The notes beneath the pieces were generated by a model. It was given only the letters and a program-made list of their open reading frames with translations, did not search any database and was not told the DNA's origin. A DNA stretch of 64,000 bases from Turritopsis dohrnii (taxonomy: Eukaryota; Cnidaria; Hydrozoa; Anthoathecata; Oceaniidae), in assembly GCA_027922465.2 (NCBI GenBank), contig BQMF02000435.1, positions 248,001 to 312,000 of the forward strand. Reading direction: 5' to 3'. Made by a program: the position numbers and the translations under genes. Shown here piece by piece: positions 42,756 through 52,830 of this stretch. Within the stretch, counting starts at the first letter, position 1; each line of letters opens with the position of its first letter.

Positions 42756-45250
42756 TATAAGTGGTGCAGAGGGTAGACACAAATTTTGTATGTTGGAGCT
42801 GAAGAGGAAACTAAGCTGAGCCAAAGTATCCACACGAAATTTCAAAAAACAGCTAGGTTTGAACAGCAGAAAAAAAACAAACAAGATGCCAATGCAGGCA
42901 TAAGGATTTCTGCAAAATCAGCTGAAGTATGAAAAAAGAAAGACTACGACATTCTTGAAGTTTAAGAAAAGTTTAATCCGCAATATATATTTATTAAATT
43001 TCTGATCATGTACTCCCCAAAAATCTGGAAAAACATAATTGCCACTATGCAAAACTTTATACCAATAAACATCAATAAACTTGATTATATCTGATTGACA
43101 TATGTTCTTTATTTTGATCGTACGAAATGATATCAAGGATTCAGTGATCAATTCAGATAAGACAAGGAGTATGCATGTAAGTCAATGTAAATGTTATGAA
43201 TTTAATATGTATTGTCAATCTTCCTAACAGAATTCCTAAGGACAAAAAGGAAAGCGTAGATTTTAATGATACGAAATACATCTATATACATACAAAATCA
43301 ACATACATAACTGAAACTTAAACTTAAGAACTTAAAAAAACATTAAATTTAAATTACGCATACACCCCAGGAAATTATTAAAGCATAGCTGACACAATAT
43401 AAAACTTACACACGTTAACTGCCAATAAACTTAATGAACAAAAGAACAATAAATTTAAATAGATGCTGCAAGATATCACAGTGATTACGTAAGTCTTTTA
43501 ATATATACGGTCAATCTTCCTAATAACGAAAAGACTTCCCAAACAAAAAAAAGTAAACAAAGATTTGGATTATGTAAATATGTGATCCAAATTAGCAAAC
43601 ATAACTGAAAGCAGTTAAAATGTAAATAGGAAGTCCTATTCCTAATTAAGGGCATTAATAATAATACAGCCAAGAACTATACAATAAAATATGCTAACAT
43701 AGCTAGATAAATACCTATCAAACATAAAATGATGCAGGCAGAGGTTAGACAGAAAACAGAAATTTGTGCTTTAATTTGAGTAACAATATGTCATTGCCAT
43801 CTTTTTAATTTAAAAACATGCATTGCCTGAACTAAATTTCATGAAATTTATTTAGAAACTTAAAAAACAATAAATTTTTAATTGCGTATACACGCCAGGG
43901 CACTATGAAAGCATAACTGACACAATACCAACCTTACATTAACTCCTAATAAACTTAATGAACAAAATAACATCAAATTTATATGCTTTCAGATATCACA
44001 GTGATTGCATACATACTACGGCCAATCTTCCTAATTACGAAAAGACTTCCCAAACACAAAAAGTAAACAAAGATTAGGATTAGAAATATGACCTAAACTT
44101 TACCAAAATTAGCAAACAACTGAAAACAGAAATTTGAGTTGAAAGATGTCCAGTATTTAGAATTTACAGACAATCAAGGTAAGTTTCAATTTGCTATCGT
44201 AAATAGTAAGTCCCCATTCTTAATTCAGGATATTGATAATACAGCCAAGAACTATACAAGTATATAAGCTAAAATAGCTAGAGAAACACATATCAAACAC
44301 AAAATGAGATGCACAGGCAGATGGTAGACAAGACATTCCTTGTATGTTGTTGGAGCTGAAGAGGAAACTGAGCTGAGCGGTATGTATCCAGAGCTTAAAA
44401 AGCACTACAGCCCACACATGAAACAAACAGTATTTTGTATCTAGAAAGGCTTAAAAGAATTGCAGACATTTTCCAAAAAATAAAAGTTGCACACACTGTT
44501 TTTACAAAACATTGGGAACTTGTTTTTAGAAAAGAATGAACGCAGTAGAATCATTTTAAGATAATTATAAATTTCTACCCTTTCTCCCTTAAATCTTCTT
44601 TTAAATCTGTTCAATATTGATCAATCAACACGTGGAAGTCTATGGGTTTCTTCGGTTTCTTCTACCATTATGCGAACGGCGTGCAAATGTTAAGTCGAAA
44701 AATACCCGGATGATCACATGGCGGAAAGTCAAGCCAATAAACTAGCGCTATTAAAGTTAATTAGCACCCTTGCGAAATAGTGGCGCTTTATGCACCAATG
44801 AACATTAAGACGGCTTTTGTATGAACCAATCAAATTGGAGAAACAAATATGACTAGGTTTGGACAGTAAGATGAAAAGAAAAACAAAGCCGGTTTTTAAG
44901 TATTTCTTGCTTTCGCAGAAATCCAATGAAAAAACAAATGCAATATAATTTTTACTTGCTTCTTAAAACATCGTTTTAAACTTTGATTGCAGTGTACAGT
45001 TCACGAACCATTTTCGTTTTTTCTTAATCTTTCTTAATCTTGAATGTCAGAATTGGCGGTAAGTAAATAAATGATTTTAAGTGTTTTTTTTTCAATCAAC
45101 CCCAACGTTTTCTTGACGTCGATTAATAGTCGTTTTTGTTTGTGATCGACCTGACGTTTTCTTGACGTCGGTTAATGGTTGTTTTTGGTTGCGACGTTAG
45201 AACGACCATAAAACAACGTTGTATGGAAATCGTGTGTTAACTGGGAGGTG
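42756..45250. repeat. Diverged repeats, right flank of the BEL insertion
   Basis: Continues the repeats of 35867-37284. A block with TTGGAGCTGAAGAGGAAACT occurs at about 42795 and again at 44352. Blocks with AATCTTCCTAAT, CCCAAACACAAAAAGTAAAC and GATATCACAGTGATT recur at 43200-43560 and 43980-44080. The end (45105-45240) is rich in TTTTCTTGACGTCG and ACAACGTTGT. No gene. Confidence 0.45.
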
Positions 45251-47529
45251 AATAGACGGGACATTAACTCGCACCACGTGGAAAGATGGCATATGAGGTG
45301 GTGCGAACGATGTTGTTAAATTTCCAGAGTGAGCTTTCCTCTCCTAATAATGATGCCAAGGAGAAGGTACATCATAATTGGTCAGCACACATTCGAATCT
45401 CTCGCTCGCAAAGCACTTTTGCTGAAAATACAATTGCAAGAATTGCCGAAAACAATTACCGTATTTCCTCTAATAAACGCCAAGGCATTTGCTAGCTTCC
45501 TTATCCTTAAAAAGACAAAAGATTGTGTGAAAACGTTTTAAACAAACGATATGTTCACAAAAATGTCAAAGAGCAATATCACTGCCGCCGTTCTTTTCTA
45601 TGAGATGAAAACTTTTATAGTAATTAGCCAAATTCCAAATCGGGGGTCTGAACTCTAATGTGGGGAAATTTTCACAATATCCGCCATATTTGTTGTGATT
45701 GATAAGAGATTCAAGCAGAAAAGACATAGATGTACACAGACGGTACAAACAAAATAGTTTACTGGAATTGCACTGTTTCAATAACTTTAAAGAAAAAGAT
45801 AAGAATGGAATGACCTTGAAGTATTATAGATAGCCAAGAGACAAAAAAAATGTTTTATGTGCTACACATTGTAGGTCAGGGGAAAGAAAATCACCGCACG
45901 ATTTTCCGAAATCTTATTGTTTCTGAATCACAGTATCAGCTTTTGGAAATAAAGTACACTAGAGCAAAAAAAAGCTGTGAACTGTAGTAAATTACCAACA
46001 GAAGACTGGAAAACTACCAACAATCAAGATTTTATTTGCTTGACAGGTTCTAAAGACAAGCAAGAAATTAAATATTGGTATTATCCAATGTATTATTTTT
46101 AATATGACGATCTGCTCCGTGACGTATTCAACACATTCGAAACAACCTGTGATGCTATGCGAAGTGGTGTCAAGTAGTTACATTGTTTGTTGATGAGATG
46201 AGATGCAGAGTTTATCGAGAAGGTGAGCGTAGAGGAAGAATTATTACATGCAGCAAAATGAAGTGCTGTTGATCCATATTTGTTCGTCGCTTTATCTCTG
46301 CACCTCAATAATCGAGCAATCAAGAGTTTGTTGTTGAGAAGAGAAGCAGCCATTAAAAGTGAGAAATGCATTATCCTCACGAAATGGGGAACCTGTTAAA
46401 TGATATATACCCAGAGAAAAACAGGATTCCTGGTTTTTCTCGAGGAAGAGCACCAATTAATGATAGACAGGGGACTCACTACTGTGCAAGATCTGTGTGT
46501 CATTAAAGGTTTTCACTTAAACTGATCTAAACAAAAGGACACTGAAAATGAAATTCAGTGCAACTTGCTTCATAAAGAATTCACATTGAACGATTCAATG
46601 TTAAAGTTGGGGACTGGACTATTATATTAAACAAAGATTAGCCACTGAACCAAATGGACTAATTGAGTGTATGAGAAATGCTTTGTCATATTGTTAACTT
46701 ATGTTACTACCAATTGGAACAAAAAATTAAAAGACAATGTGATGGTAACAAATTTATGATGAATGGATGTATTCAAAGTTTCTACTTGATATTTTTTTAT
46801 GATCATAATGAAAAATCTCAAACTTGTCTATGTTGATAAAAGGTGTCTAAAAGTCCAATTCTTTGCCTCACAGCACGTTCAGTTACAAATGTTTTCTGTA
46901 AACTTTAGCCTTCCCACTTCTTTTGCACATTATACTGATGTAAACCAGTAGAAGTCAGAGATTTTTGAAATTTGTTGGTAATATTAACAATTAAGATTGT
47001 ACAGTAGTAAAACAACTTTATCATTTGTCAATATATATCTTTATCTGAAATAATGTTGTGTATTTGTTATCTTTAGCTTGCATCAAAATGTTTATTTATT
47101 TCTGTTCAAAAACTTTTCTTGAAATTCTACCTGCTTGATGTATCGATAGTCTCTATACTGATTTAGAAAGATGTGCTAAAAATGTTGTATCACAGATGAT
47201 TGTCTTCCAGCTTTTGAGTTTGATTTAAGATGTTCATATGAACCATTGTTTCAAAGCAACTTATTTATCTGATCTTTCGTGAAATTTGCAATGTTTTCCA
47301 TATTATTAAACCCCTAATTTTCTCAACACAACTGTCAACATTCACAAAAACAAAAATGAAAGCCGCTTTCAAGCTACCATTTTGAAAAAAATTCCCCTCA
47401 AAACATCGCCACCGCGTTTTGGAATTTGGCTAATTAATTACACATCAAAATATTCATGCAAACGTGGAAGAATTTGTTGACAGAAAACAAATAAAACTAT
47501 TAACTGTTAAACCAATTCTTCTTTAGCCT
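45251..47529. other. No clear gene; possible ankyrin remnant at 46099-46380
   Basis: A frame from ATG 45286 gives 69 unremarkable codons. On the minus strand 46099-46380 contains RDKATNKYGSTALHFAA and a weaker second repeat (YLTPLRIASQ), which resemble ankyrin repeats, but no exon borders or long frame support a gene. The rest is AT-rich. Confidence 0.35.
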
Positions 47530-47955
47530 GTTTTCTAATAAACACCGCTTTCTAGATACGGCGTTTATTAAAAGACGGCGTTTATTAGCGGGATTCGGAA
47601 AAATCATGTTTCGTCTACACGAAACTATTTTTCTATAGATTTGTAGGGAATTGTATACAACTTAGTAGAGTTGTTCGTGAATTTTTCCCTACAAAGTCAT
47701 TAGAAACTTCACATTAACACTTGAAATAAGCGTGCAAAGTAATGGTGTTTCTTTTGATACAACAAAAGGCTTTAAATCTCTGAAGTACGGTTTAATAGAA
47801 CAGTTTCAAAAAAATTCTCACAAGTAATTGATTTTTTTCGTGTAACAGACTCGTCGAGTTTACGAATCTCCCTAATTAGAGGGCGGCGTTTACTACAAAT
47901 GCTCGCCTATAAGTGCGGCGTTTAAGAGAGTGTGGCGTTTATCAGAAAATAATTA
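47530..47955. mobile_element. Foldback MITE with AATAAACRCCGC repeats
   Basis: Left TTTTCTAATAAACACCGC and right GTGGCGTTTATCAGAAAA are inverted, with further inner copies of CGGCGTTTATTA on the left and GGCGGCGTTTACTA and GTGCGGCGTTTAAG on the right. A single CCTCTAATAAACGCC occurs at about 45470. No coding. Confidence 0.6.
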
Positions 47956-48520
47956 TGGCACGAAAAGCTCGCCGTGTTTCATGATGTTGGAAAAGAAAAT
48001 TTTAAAGCTGTTTTTTTAAATGAATATACCGAATTTTGAAATAATTTTTGACTTTAGGACAGCCGTGGCGGAGTTAAGTCTTTAAAATACCCGTGGTTTC
48101 TTTTCCTCCTACTACTACTACTACTACTACTCCAAGTTATGAACGTTTTTGTGCAGTGTTTACATGACATCGTTGTCGAATTCGCAAATTTGGTCAAATT
48201 CGGACTTCCAGTAGGTCAATTTTGACTAAAATTGGGCAATTTAGGCCAAATTTGGCCAAATTTTGAAAATTCTTCAATTCTCATGAAATTTGCACAGAGC
48301 ACAATTGAATGGTGCTGATTTCAAATTTGGCAATCATTTTGTCTGATTTGACCAAAAATGGACAATTTGGACCAAATTTGTACCAAATTTCGAAAGTTCT
48401 GTAATATTCATAAAAATTTGTACAAAGCACAAATGGAAGATGTTGATTTTGAATTTTCCAGTCATTTTGTTAGATTTGACCGTAATTTGGCAATTCAACA
48501 TGTATTTTTGAAACCACAAA
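47956..48520. repeat. MITE end and (CTA)n microsatellite
   Basis: 47980-48050 is a left end of the GTGTTTCRTGATGTTGG family (full copy at 7927-8467). 48104-48131 is CCT(CTA)n. 48180-48480 repeats the word AATTTGGCCAAATTTTG and variants. No gene. Confidence 0.5.
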
Positions 48521-48702
48521 TGTAATAATAATAATAATAATAATAATAATCAATTTTATTTCCGATTCCATGATTTACAAATGGTTCTTCTACCGGAAAT
48601 ACGAATAAATTATGTACATGTATAACGTTGATATATAAACTGTAATGCTAACGGATAATTTTTTTTTTTTTGTTTTTTTTTTTGGATTATATATATAAAA
48701 TA

Positions 48703-51700
48703 TTATTTATGAAAATGTTTCGCTATCGATTTGTCCAGGAGATATTTAAAGGCTCCACGTTTGAAGGCGCTGACTTCTTGGCATTCACGAACAGGTCTTG
48801 GCAAGTCGTTAAATGTTTTCATTGCATCATGTTGAAATGAATTGAATGCATCGTTACATATGATGGTATGTCCAATGTTCTCTCTTGAGTTCCTTAGGTT
48901 ACGGATGTTTTCCTTAAGATCTGCACGGACGTTGGCAGGTGCGTCTTCCTTATGTATTCCATTAAAGGCAAGAACTGCTATGGAGTAATCGATTCGTTCA
49001 CAGATTGGTAACCAGGGTAAACGAACGACGTCTGTGATGTCAGCACGTTTGTTTAGAACAAAACCAGCAGCAGCGTTTTGGACTTTTTGTAAACGTTTAA
49101 TTAAATATTCTGGTAGATTTCTTAAAACTGCATTACCATAGTCCAGTTTGGAAAGGATTAGTGATGTTGCCAGTTGCTTTCTAACGTTGAAAGTGAGAAG
49201 GCGTTTCAATTTTCGCAGTGTTCGTAGTGTCGCGTAACAATCTTTGGTTACTTTGGTTATATGGTCATTCCAGTGAAGATGTTCGTTGATTATTACACCT
49301 AGCAGTTTCATCGACTTTGTTCGTTCCAGGATTTCGCCATTGCATTTTATTTTAATTTCGTTGTTATCAAGCTGGTGAACACGAGATAATTGACTCGTGG
49401 AGAAAAGCATGGATTTTGTTTTGGTACTGTTGAAAATTAGGTTCGACGATAGGGACCATTTGTTGAGGTTGTTGATATCTTTTTCCAGTCGTTGTTTTGA
49501 GATATACAGATCTTTTGGAAATGAATGGATGTATAGTGTGGTGTCATCGGCATATTGAAGAGTATTGGAATGTTCTAATTGTTCTTTTAGGTCTATGACA
49601 TATAGGTTGAACAAGATAGGTCCCAGAATGGATCCTTGTGGAACACCAAATCCAGATTGAAGAGTATCAGAGATTTTTTCGTCGATTTGAACATAATGTG
49701 ATCGGTTTGAAAGGTAGTCGGTGACCCAGAAAAGGAAAGATTTTGAAGTGTCCAGTTTGTGAAGTTTGTGAATTAGTGTTTTAAAGTCAATTGTATCAAA
49801 GGCTTTTGAGTAGTCAGCAAAGACAGCAATCGTTATTTCGCCCTTTTTCATGGCTTTGAGTATATCATCGCGTAGTTTTAAGAGACAGGAGATGGTGGAA
49901 TGAGACTTGCGAAAGCCGAACTGTGTTGATTGGTATAATGATCGTGACTCTATGTATTCACAAAGCTGATGCAGAACAACTCTTTCATAAACTTTGGACA
50001 ACACGGGAAGAACTGAAATTGGACGATAGTCACTTGGTGACGAAGGATTCATTATCTTTGGAATTGGTGTAATTTTGGCTTGTTTCCACGCATCAGGAAA
50101 TTTGTTGTTTTGGATAAAGTTATTGATAATATGTGTTAATGGTGATATGATGTATTCTTGTACAGGTTTTAAGAGATTAATTGGTAATTTGTCAGGACCA
50201 GTAGAACAATCATTTCGAATTTTCTGGAAAGCTTGTTTAATCTCGTGGTAGGTTGCTGGTCTTAGTTTGAAGGCATTACCAATTGGTTCAGGTAAATCGT
50301 GGATTGCTTTATGAAGTTCTTCGGTTGGGTTTCGTTTATTGTTTGTAAGTTTTTCGGCGATTTTATTATAATGTTCATTTAGGCGATCCGGGTCTTCAGT
50401 AATTGGTTTGGGGCTAGGTTGTAAAATCCGGTGAATTGTTTTCCATACTTCTTTTGGACGTTTAGATGATAATGCTTTTCTATAAAATAAACTTTTTGCT
50501 TCCTTTATAATTGACTTAAGCTCATTACGGATGTTTCTGTAAGCGTTCCAGTCCGCTTGATTTTGGGTACGGTGAGCTGTCTTTCTGAGATTATTTCTTT
50601 TTTCAAGTTTCTGTGAGAGATCGAAGTCTTTCAACCAAGGAGCAGGGGGTCTTGTCATTTTATACTTTTTCACAGGCGCATGACGATTGATACATTCACT
50701 TACAAGTAAGTTGAACGTGTTCAGTTGGTCGGATGGATTGTCAAATGCGTATATTATGTTGAAAGGAATTTGACTGAAGTCTTTGCTGTATTCCTCTAAT
50801 CTGAAATTTTTGAAGTTGCGTATAAACTTGTATCGTGGTTTGAAAGGTTCATTCCTGATGTTTGCGATGATGTAAGGAGCATCATGATCACTGATCGTTT
50901 CACAAGGAATGACATCTGTGTGGAGAATTTTTTCAGGAATGTTTGTGATAATGTGATCAATAAGTGATGTTCCGTTTCGAGTTGGTTTATCCACGATGTT
51001 TTTTAAGTCAAAGATTTGAAGCATTTCTTGGTATCTTCTTTCTGTTGGGGAATTCGAAAGTAGGTTGATATTAAAATCTCCACATATTATCATTGGTCCA
51101 TTCCAGATGTTGCTTATTTGTGCTAACACATTTTCGAATCCCGAGATCCATAAATCTTTTCTCGTCGAATCTGAGTGGGGTTGGTAGACAATACCGAGTA
51201 AAAGAGTGTGGTTTTTGTTTTTACCTTTGATTTCCAGCCATAGATGTTCTATGCTTGGATCTATCCGGTGTAGATCTTTTCGAATTTTATAACGAATACT
51301 GTTTTTGATGTAGGCTCCGACACCACCACCTCTTTTTTGGTCACGATTGAGGTATTCCATGTTGTATCCTGGAATTTTCACGTAGTTCAAAAGATTAGGG
51401 TCATCTTTCAGCCATGTTTCGGATAATGTCATGATATCAAACTTGTGCGTCTCAATGAGGTACTGAAATTCGTCAAACGAGGAGCAAATTGAACGTGTAT
51501 TTAGGTGAGCTATGCTGGTATGGTTCCTGTGACTGTCGATTACATTTGGATGACTGTTGATATCTAGATTAATGTTGTTATTAAGGGGAATTTCATGTGG
51601 ATCATTGACCGATGTTATGTCTTCAACGTTGCAAAATGGTAGGGTATGCCAAAGACAGCTGGGGCAAGTCCATATTGATGGTGTTCTAGCATTTAAAAAT

Positions 51701-52032
51701 TGCACATTAACGTTTTTGGTACAGTTAAAGTGGGTGACAGACTTACATTGGCAGCACTCCATACGTCTAGTATTACACTTCACTGTTTTTAAACATACGT
51801 TGCATAGTGCTGGACCAGGGTTAATTTCAATATCTCCTGCCAATAATATGCTATATGTTGCGTCGTGGTTGCTGTAGTAGGGATGTGGCGAAGACCATTT
51901 TGTTCGCTTTGATTTGGTCAGATGAAATGTCTTTGTACGGGCGATATTCGTTGCTTCGGCATTACAACTTTCAGTAAGCAAAAATAACAACAGGAACGCG
52001 ATGTGGATAAAGATTCTTCGTAAGTTCGTCAT
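48703..52032 (-). CDS. LINE polyprotein: signal-like N-terminus, 2A, PHD finger, APE endonuclease, RT
   Basis: An open frame of 1109 codons with a true ATG. Residues 1-27 look like a signal peptide (RRIFIHIAFLLLFLLTESC). Residues 67-74 are DIEINPGP, a 2A ribosome-skipping consensus (DxExNPG/P). A PHD-like finger follows (CNVC, CCQC, HFNC, CPSC). The endonuclease then shows IAHLNTRSI, LSETWL, ICGDFNINLL, SLIDHIITN and SDHDAP. The RT has FADYSKAFDTID, GVPQGSILGPILFN and YADDTTLY. All visible catalytic residues are kept, so the element may be or recently was active. 2A peptides in CR1-like ORFs are known; whether this one skips is inference. Confidence 0.9.
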   Translation of the reverse strand: MTNLRRIFIHIAFLLLFLLTESCNAEATNIARTKTFHLTKSKRTKWSSPHPYYSNHDATYSILLAGDIEINPGPALCNVCLKTVKCNTRRMECCQCKSVTHFNCTKNVNVQFLNARTPSIWTCPSCLWHTLPFCNVEDITSVNDPHEIPLNNNINLDINSHPNVIDSHRNHTSIAHLNTRSICSSFDEFQYLIETHKFDIMTLSETWLKDDPNLLNYVKIPGYNMEYLNRDQKRGGGVGAYIKNSIRYKIRKDLHRIDPSIEHLWLEIKGKNKNHTLLLGIVYQPHSDSTRKDLWISGFENVLAQISNIWNGPMIICGDFNINLLSNSPTERRYQEMLQIFDLKNIVDKPTRNGTSLIDHIITNIPEKILHTDVIPCETISDHDAPYIIANIRNEPFKPRYKFIRNFKNFRLEEYSKDFSQIPFNIIYAFDNPSDQLNTFNLLVSECINRHAPVKKYKMTRPPAPWLKDFDLSQKLEKRNNLRKTAHRTQNQADWNAYRNIRNELKSIIKEAKSLFYRKALSSKRPKEVWKTIHRILQPSPKPITEDPDRLNEHYNKIAEKLTNNKRNPTEELHKAIHDLPEPIGNAFKLRPATYHEIKQAFQKIRNDCSTGPDKLPINLLKPVQEYIISPLTHIINNFIQNNKFPDAWKQAKITPIPKIMNPSSPSDYRPISVLPVLSKVYERVVLHQLCEYIESRSLYQSTQFGFRKSHSTISCLLKLRDDILKAMKKGEITIAVFADYSKAFDTIDFKTLIHKLHKLDTSKSFLFWVTDYLSNRSHYVQIDEKISDTLQSGFGVPQGSILGPILFNLYVIDLKEQLEHSNTLQYADDTTLYIHSFPKDLYISKQRLEKDINNLNKWSLSSNLIFNSTKTKSMLFSTSQLSRVHQLDNNEIKIKCNGEILERTKSMKLLGVIINEHLHWNDHITKVTKDCYATLRTLRKLKRLLTFNVRKQLATSLILSKLDYGNAVLRNLPEYLIKRLQKVQNAAAGFVLNKRADITDVVRLPWLPICERIDYSIAVLAFNGIHKEDAPANVRADLKENIRNLRNSRENIGHTIICNDAFNSFQHDAMKTFNDLPRPVRECQEVSAFKRGAFKYLLDKSIAKHFHK
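51811..51834 (-). other. 2A ribosome-skipping motif in LINE ORF
   Basis: Encodes D67 to P74 of the LINE protein, DIEINPGP, matching D(V/I)ExNPG/P exactly, preceded by the small/hydrophobic SILLAG. Separation between G73 and P74 would release an N-terminal peptide of 73 residues carrying the signal-like segment. Confidence 0.75.
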
Positions 52033-52080
52033 TCTGCGATAAAATCTTAAAAAATGAACTCAGTCAAGGCCCAATTAGCT

Positions 52081-52830
52081 CCTACCTCAACTTTGTTCAA
52101 TTTTTAGATTTCTTGTAAGGCAATGCAAGGGAAAAGAGCAGAAAATACACACTTTTTACTCAATATTTTCAGACGTCAAAAAATTTGCGTCCGTTACGGA
52201 AGCCCTTGCATAGTCAATGTATCGTTGTCAATGTCAATGTATCATAGTCAATGTATCGTTGTGCTACGTCTTGAAGTCTTCAAGCCAAGCGGCTTCTTGT
52301 TACATTTGAAAAAACAGCTTTAAAATTTCTATTTCCAACATTACGAAACACACTGTATCAAAAAATTTTGATATTTCATCGTCGTAATTGTATGTTGAAA
52401 TCTGTTGAATTTTACATCAATTTTATTGTTTTAAGATCGTGTGAGAGCACGTGCTTCAAATTTTACGAACAAGTTCAAACTTAACAAGGAAAAGAAGTAT
52501 CGTGTGTTTGAAACAATTTTGAAATAGTATTTTGAGATACTTGAGAGTGTTCAGACCTGGCGATTGGCGAATACGACGATTGCTATTTTTTTTAATCGTC
52601 GTAATCGTCGTAATCGCCAGGTCTGAACCAGGCTTTAACACTTTTACACGTTTAAGACGCCTAGTCTCGTAATCGAGCAAAAAACTAACAAATATAACAA
52701 ATGTCAAATATTTTCATCTTTTTCTTCTTTCTTTCGTACGTTGATACTTTTCTACTCGTGTAGAATTTATTGCATTCGAAGCGGATTTAATCATTGACCG
52801 CCATTCAGAACGATTTTGAACAGTTCTATT
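52081..52830. repeat. Spacer between two LINEs with short palindromes
   Basis: 52201-52262 repeats GTCAATGTATC(GTTGTC/ATA). 52549-52629 is a foldback: GTTCAGACCTGGCGATT and AATCGCCAGGTCTGAAC around repeats of AATCGTCGT. The phrase GTCTGAACCAGGCTT recurs at 56347. No gene; minus frames here are chance. Confidence 0.5.

Larger units (their letters stand above)
48521..52080 (-). mobile_element. CR1/L2-type LINE, near full length, (ATT)n 3' tail
   Basis: Minus-strand orientation. The 3' end is an ATT microsatellite (seen as ATAATAATA on plus at 48521-48550), as in CR1/L2 LINEs that end in short tandem repeats rather than poly-A. The single ORF is open over its whole length. The 5' UTR is short, and the start lies somewhere above 52032. 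Sequence at 52315-52358 just beyond the 5' side is a MITE right end, and a MITE left end lies at 47980. Confidence 0.8.

Noticed and set aside
51557..51877. 106-codon plus frame over the LINE start
   Set aside because: Antisense to the LINE leader, 2A and PHD region.
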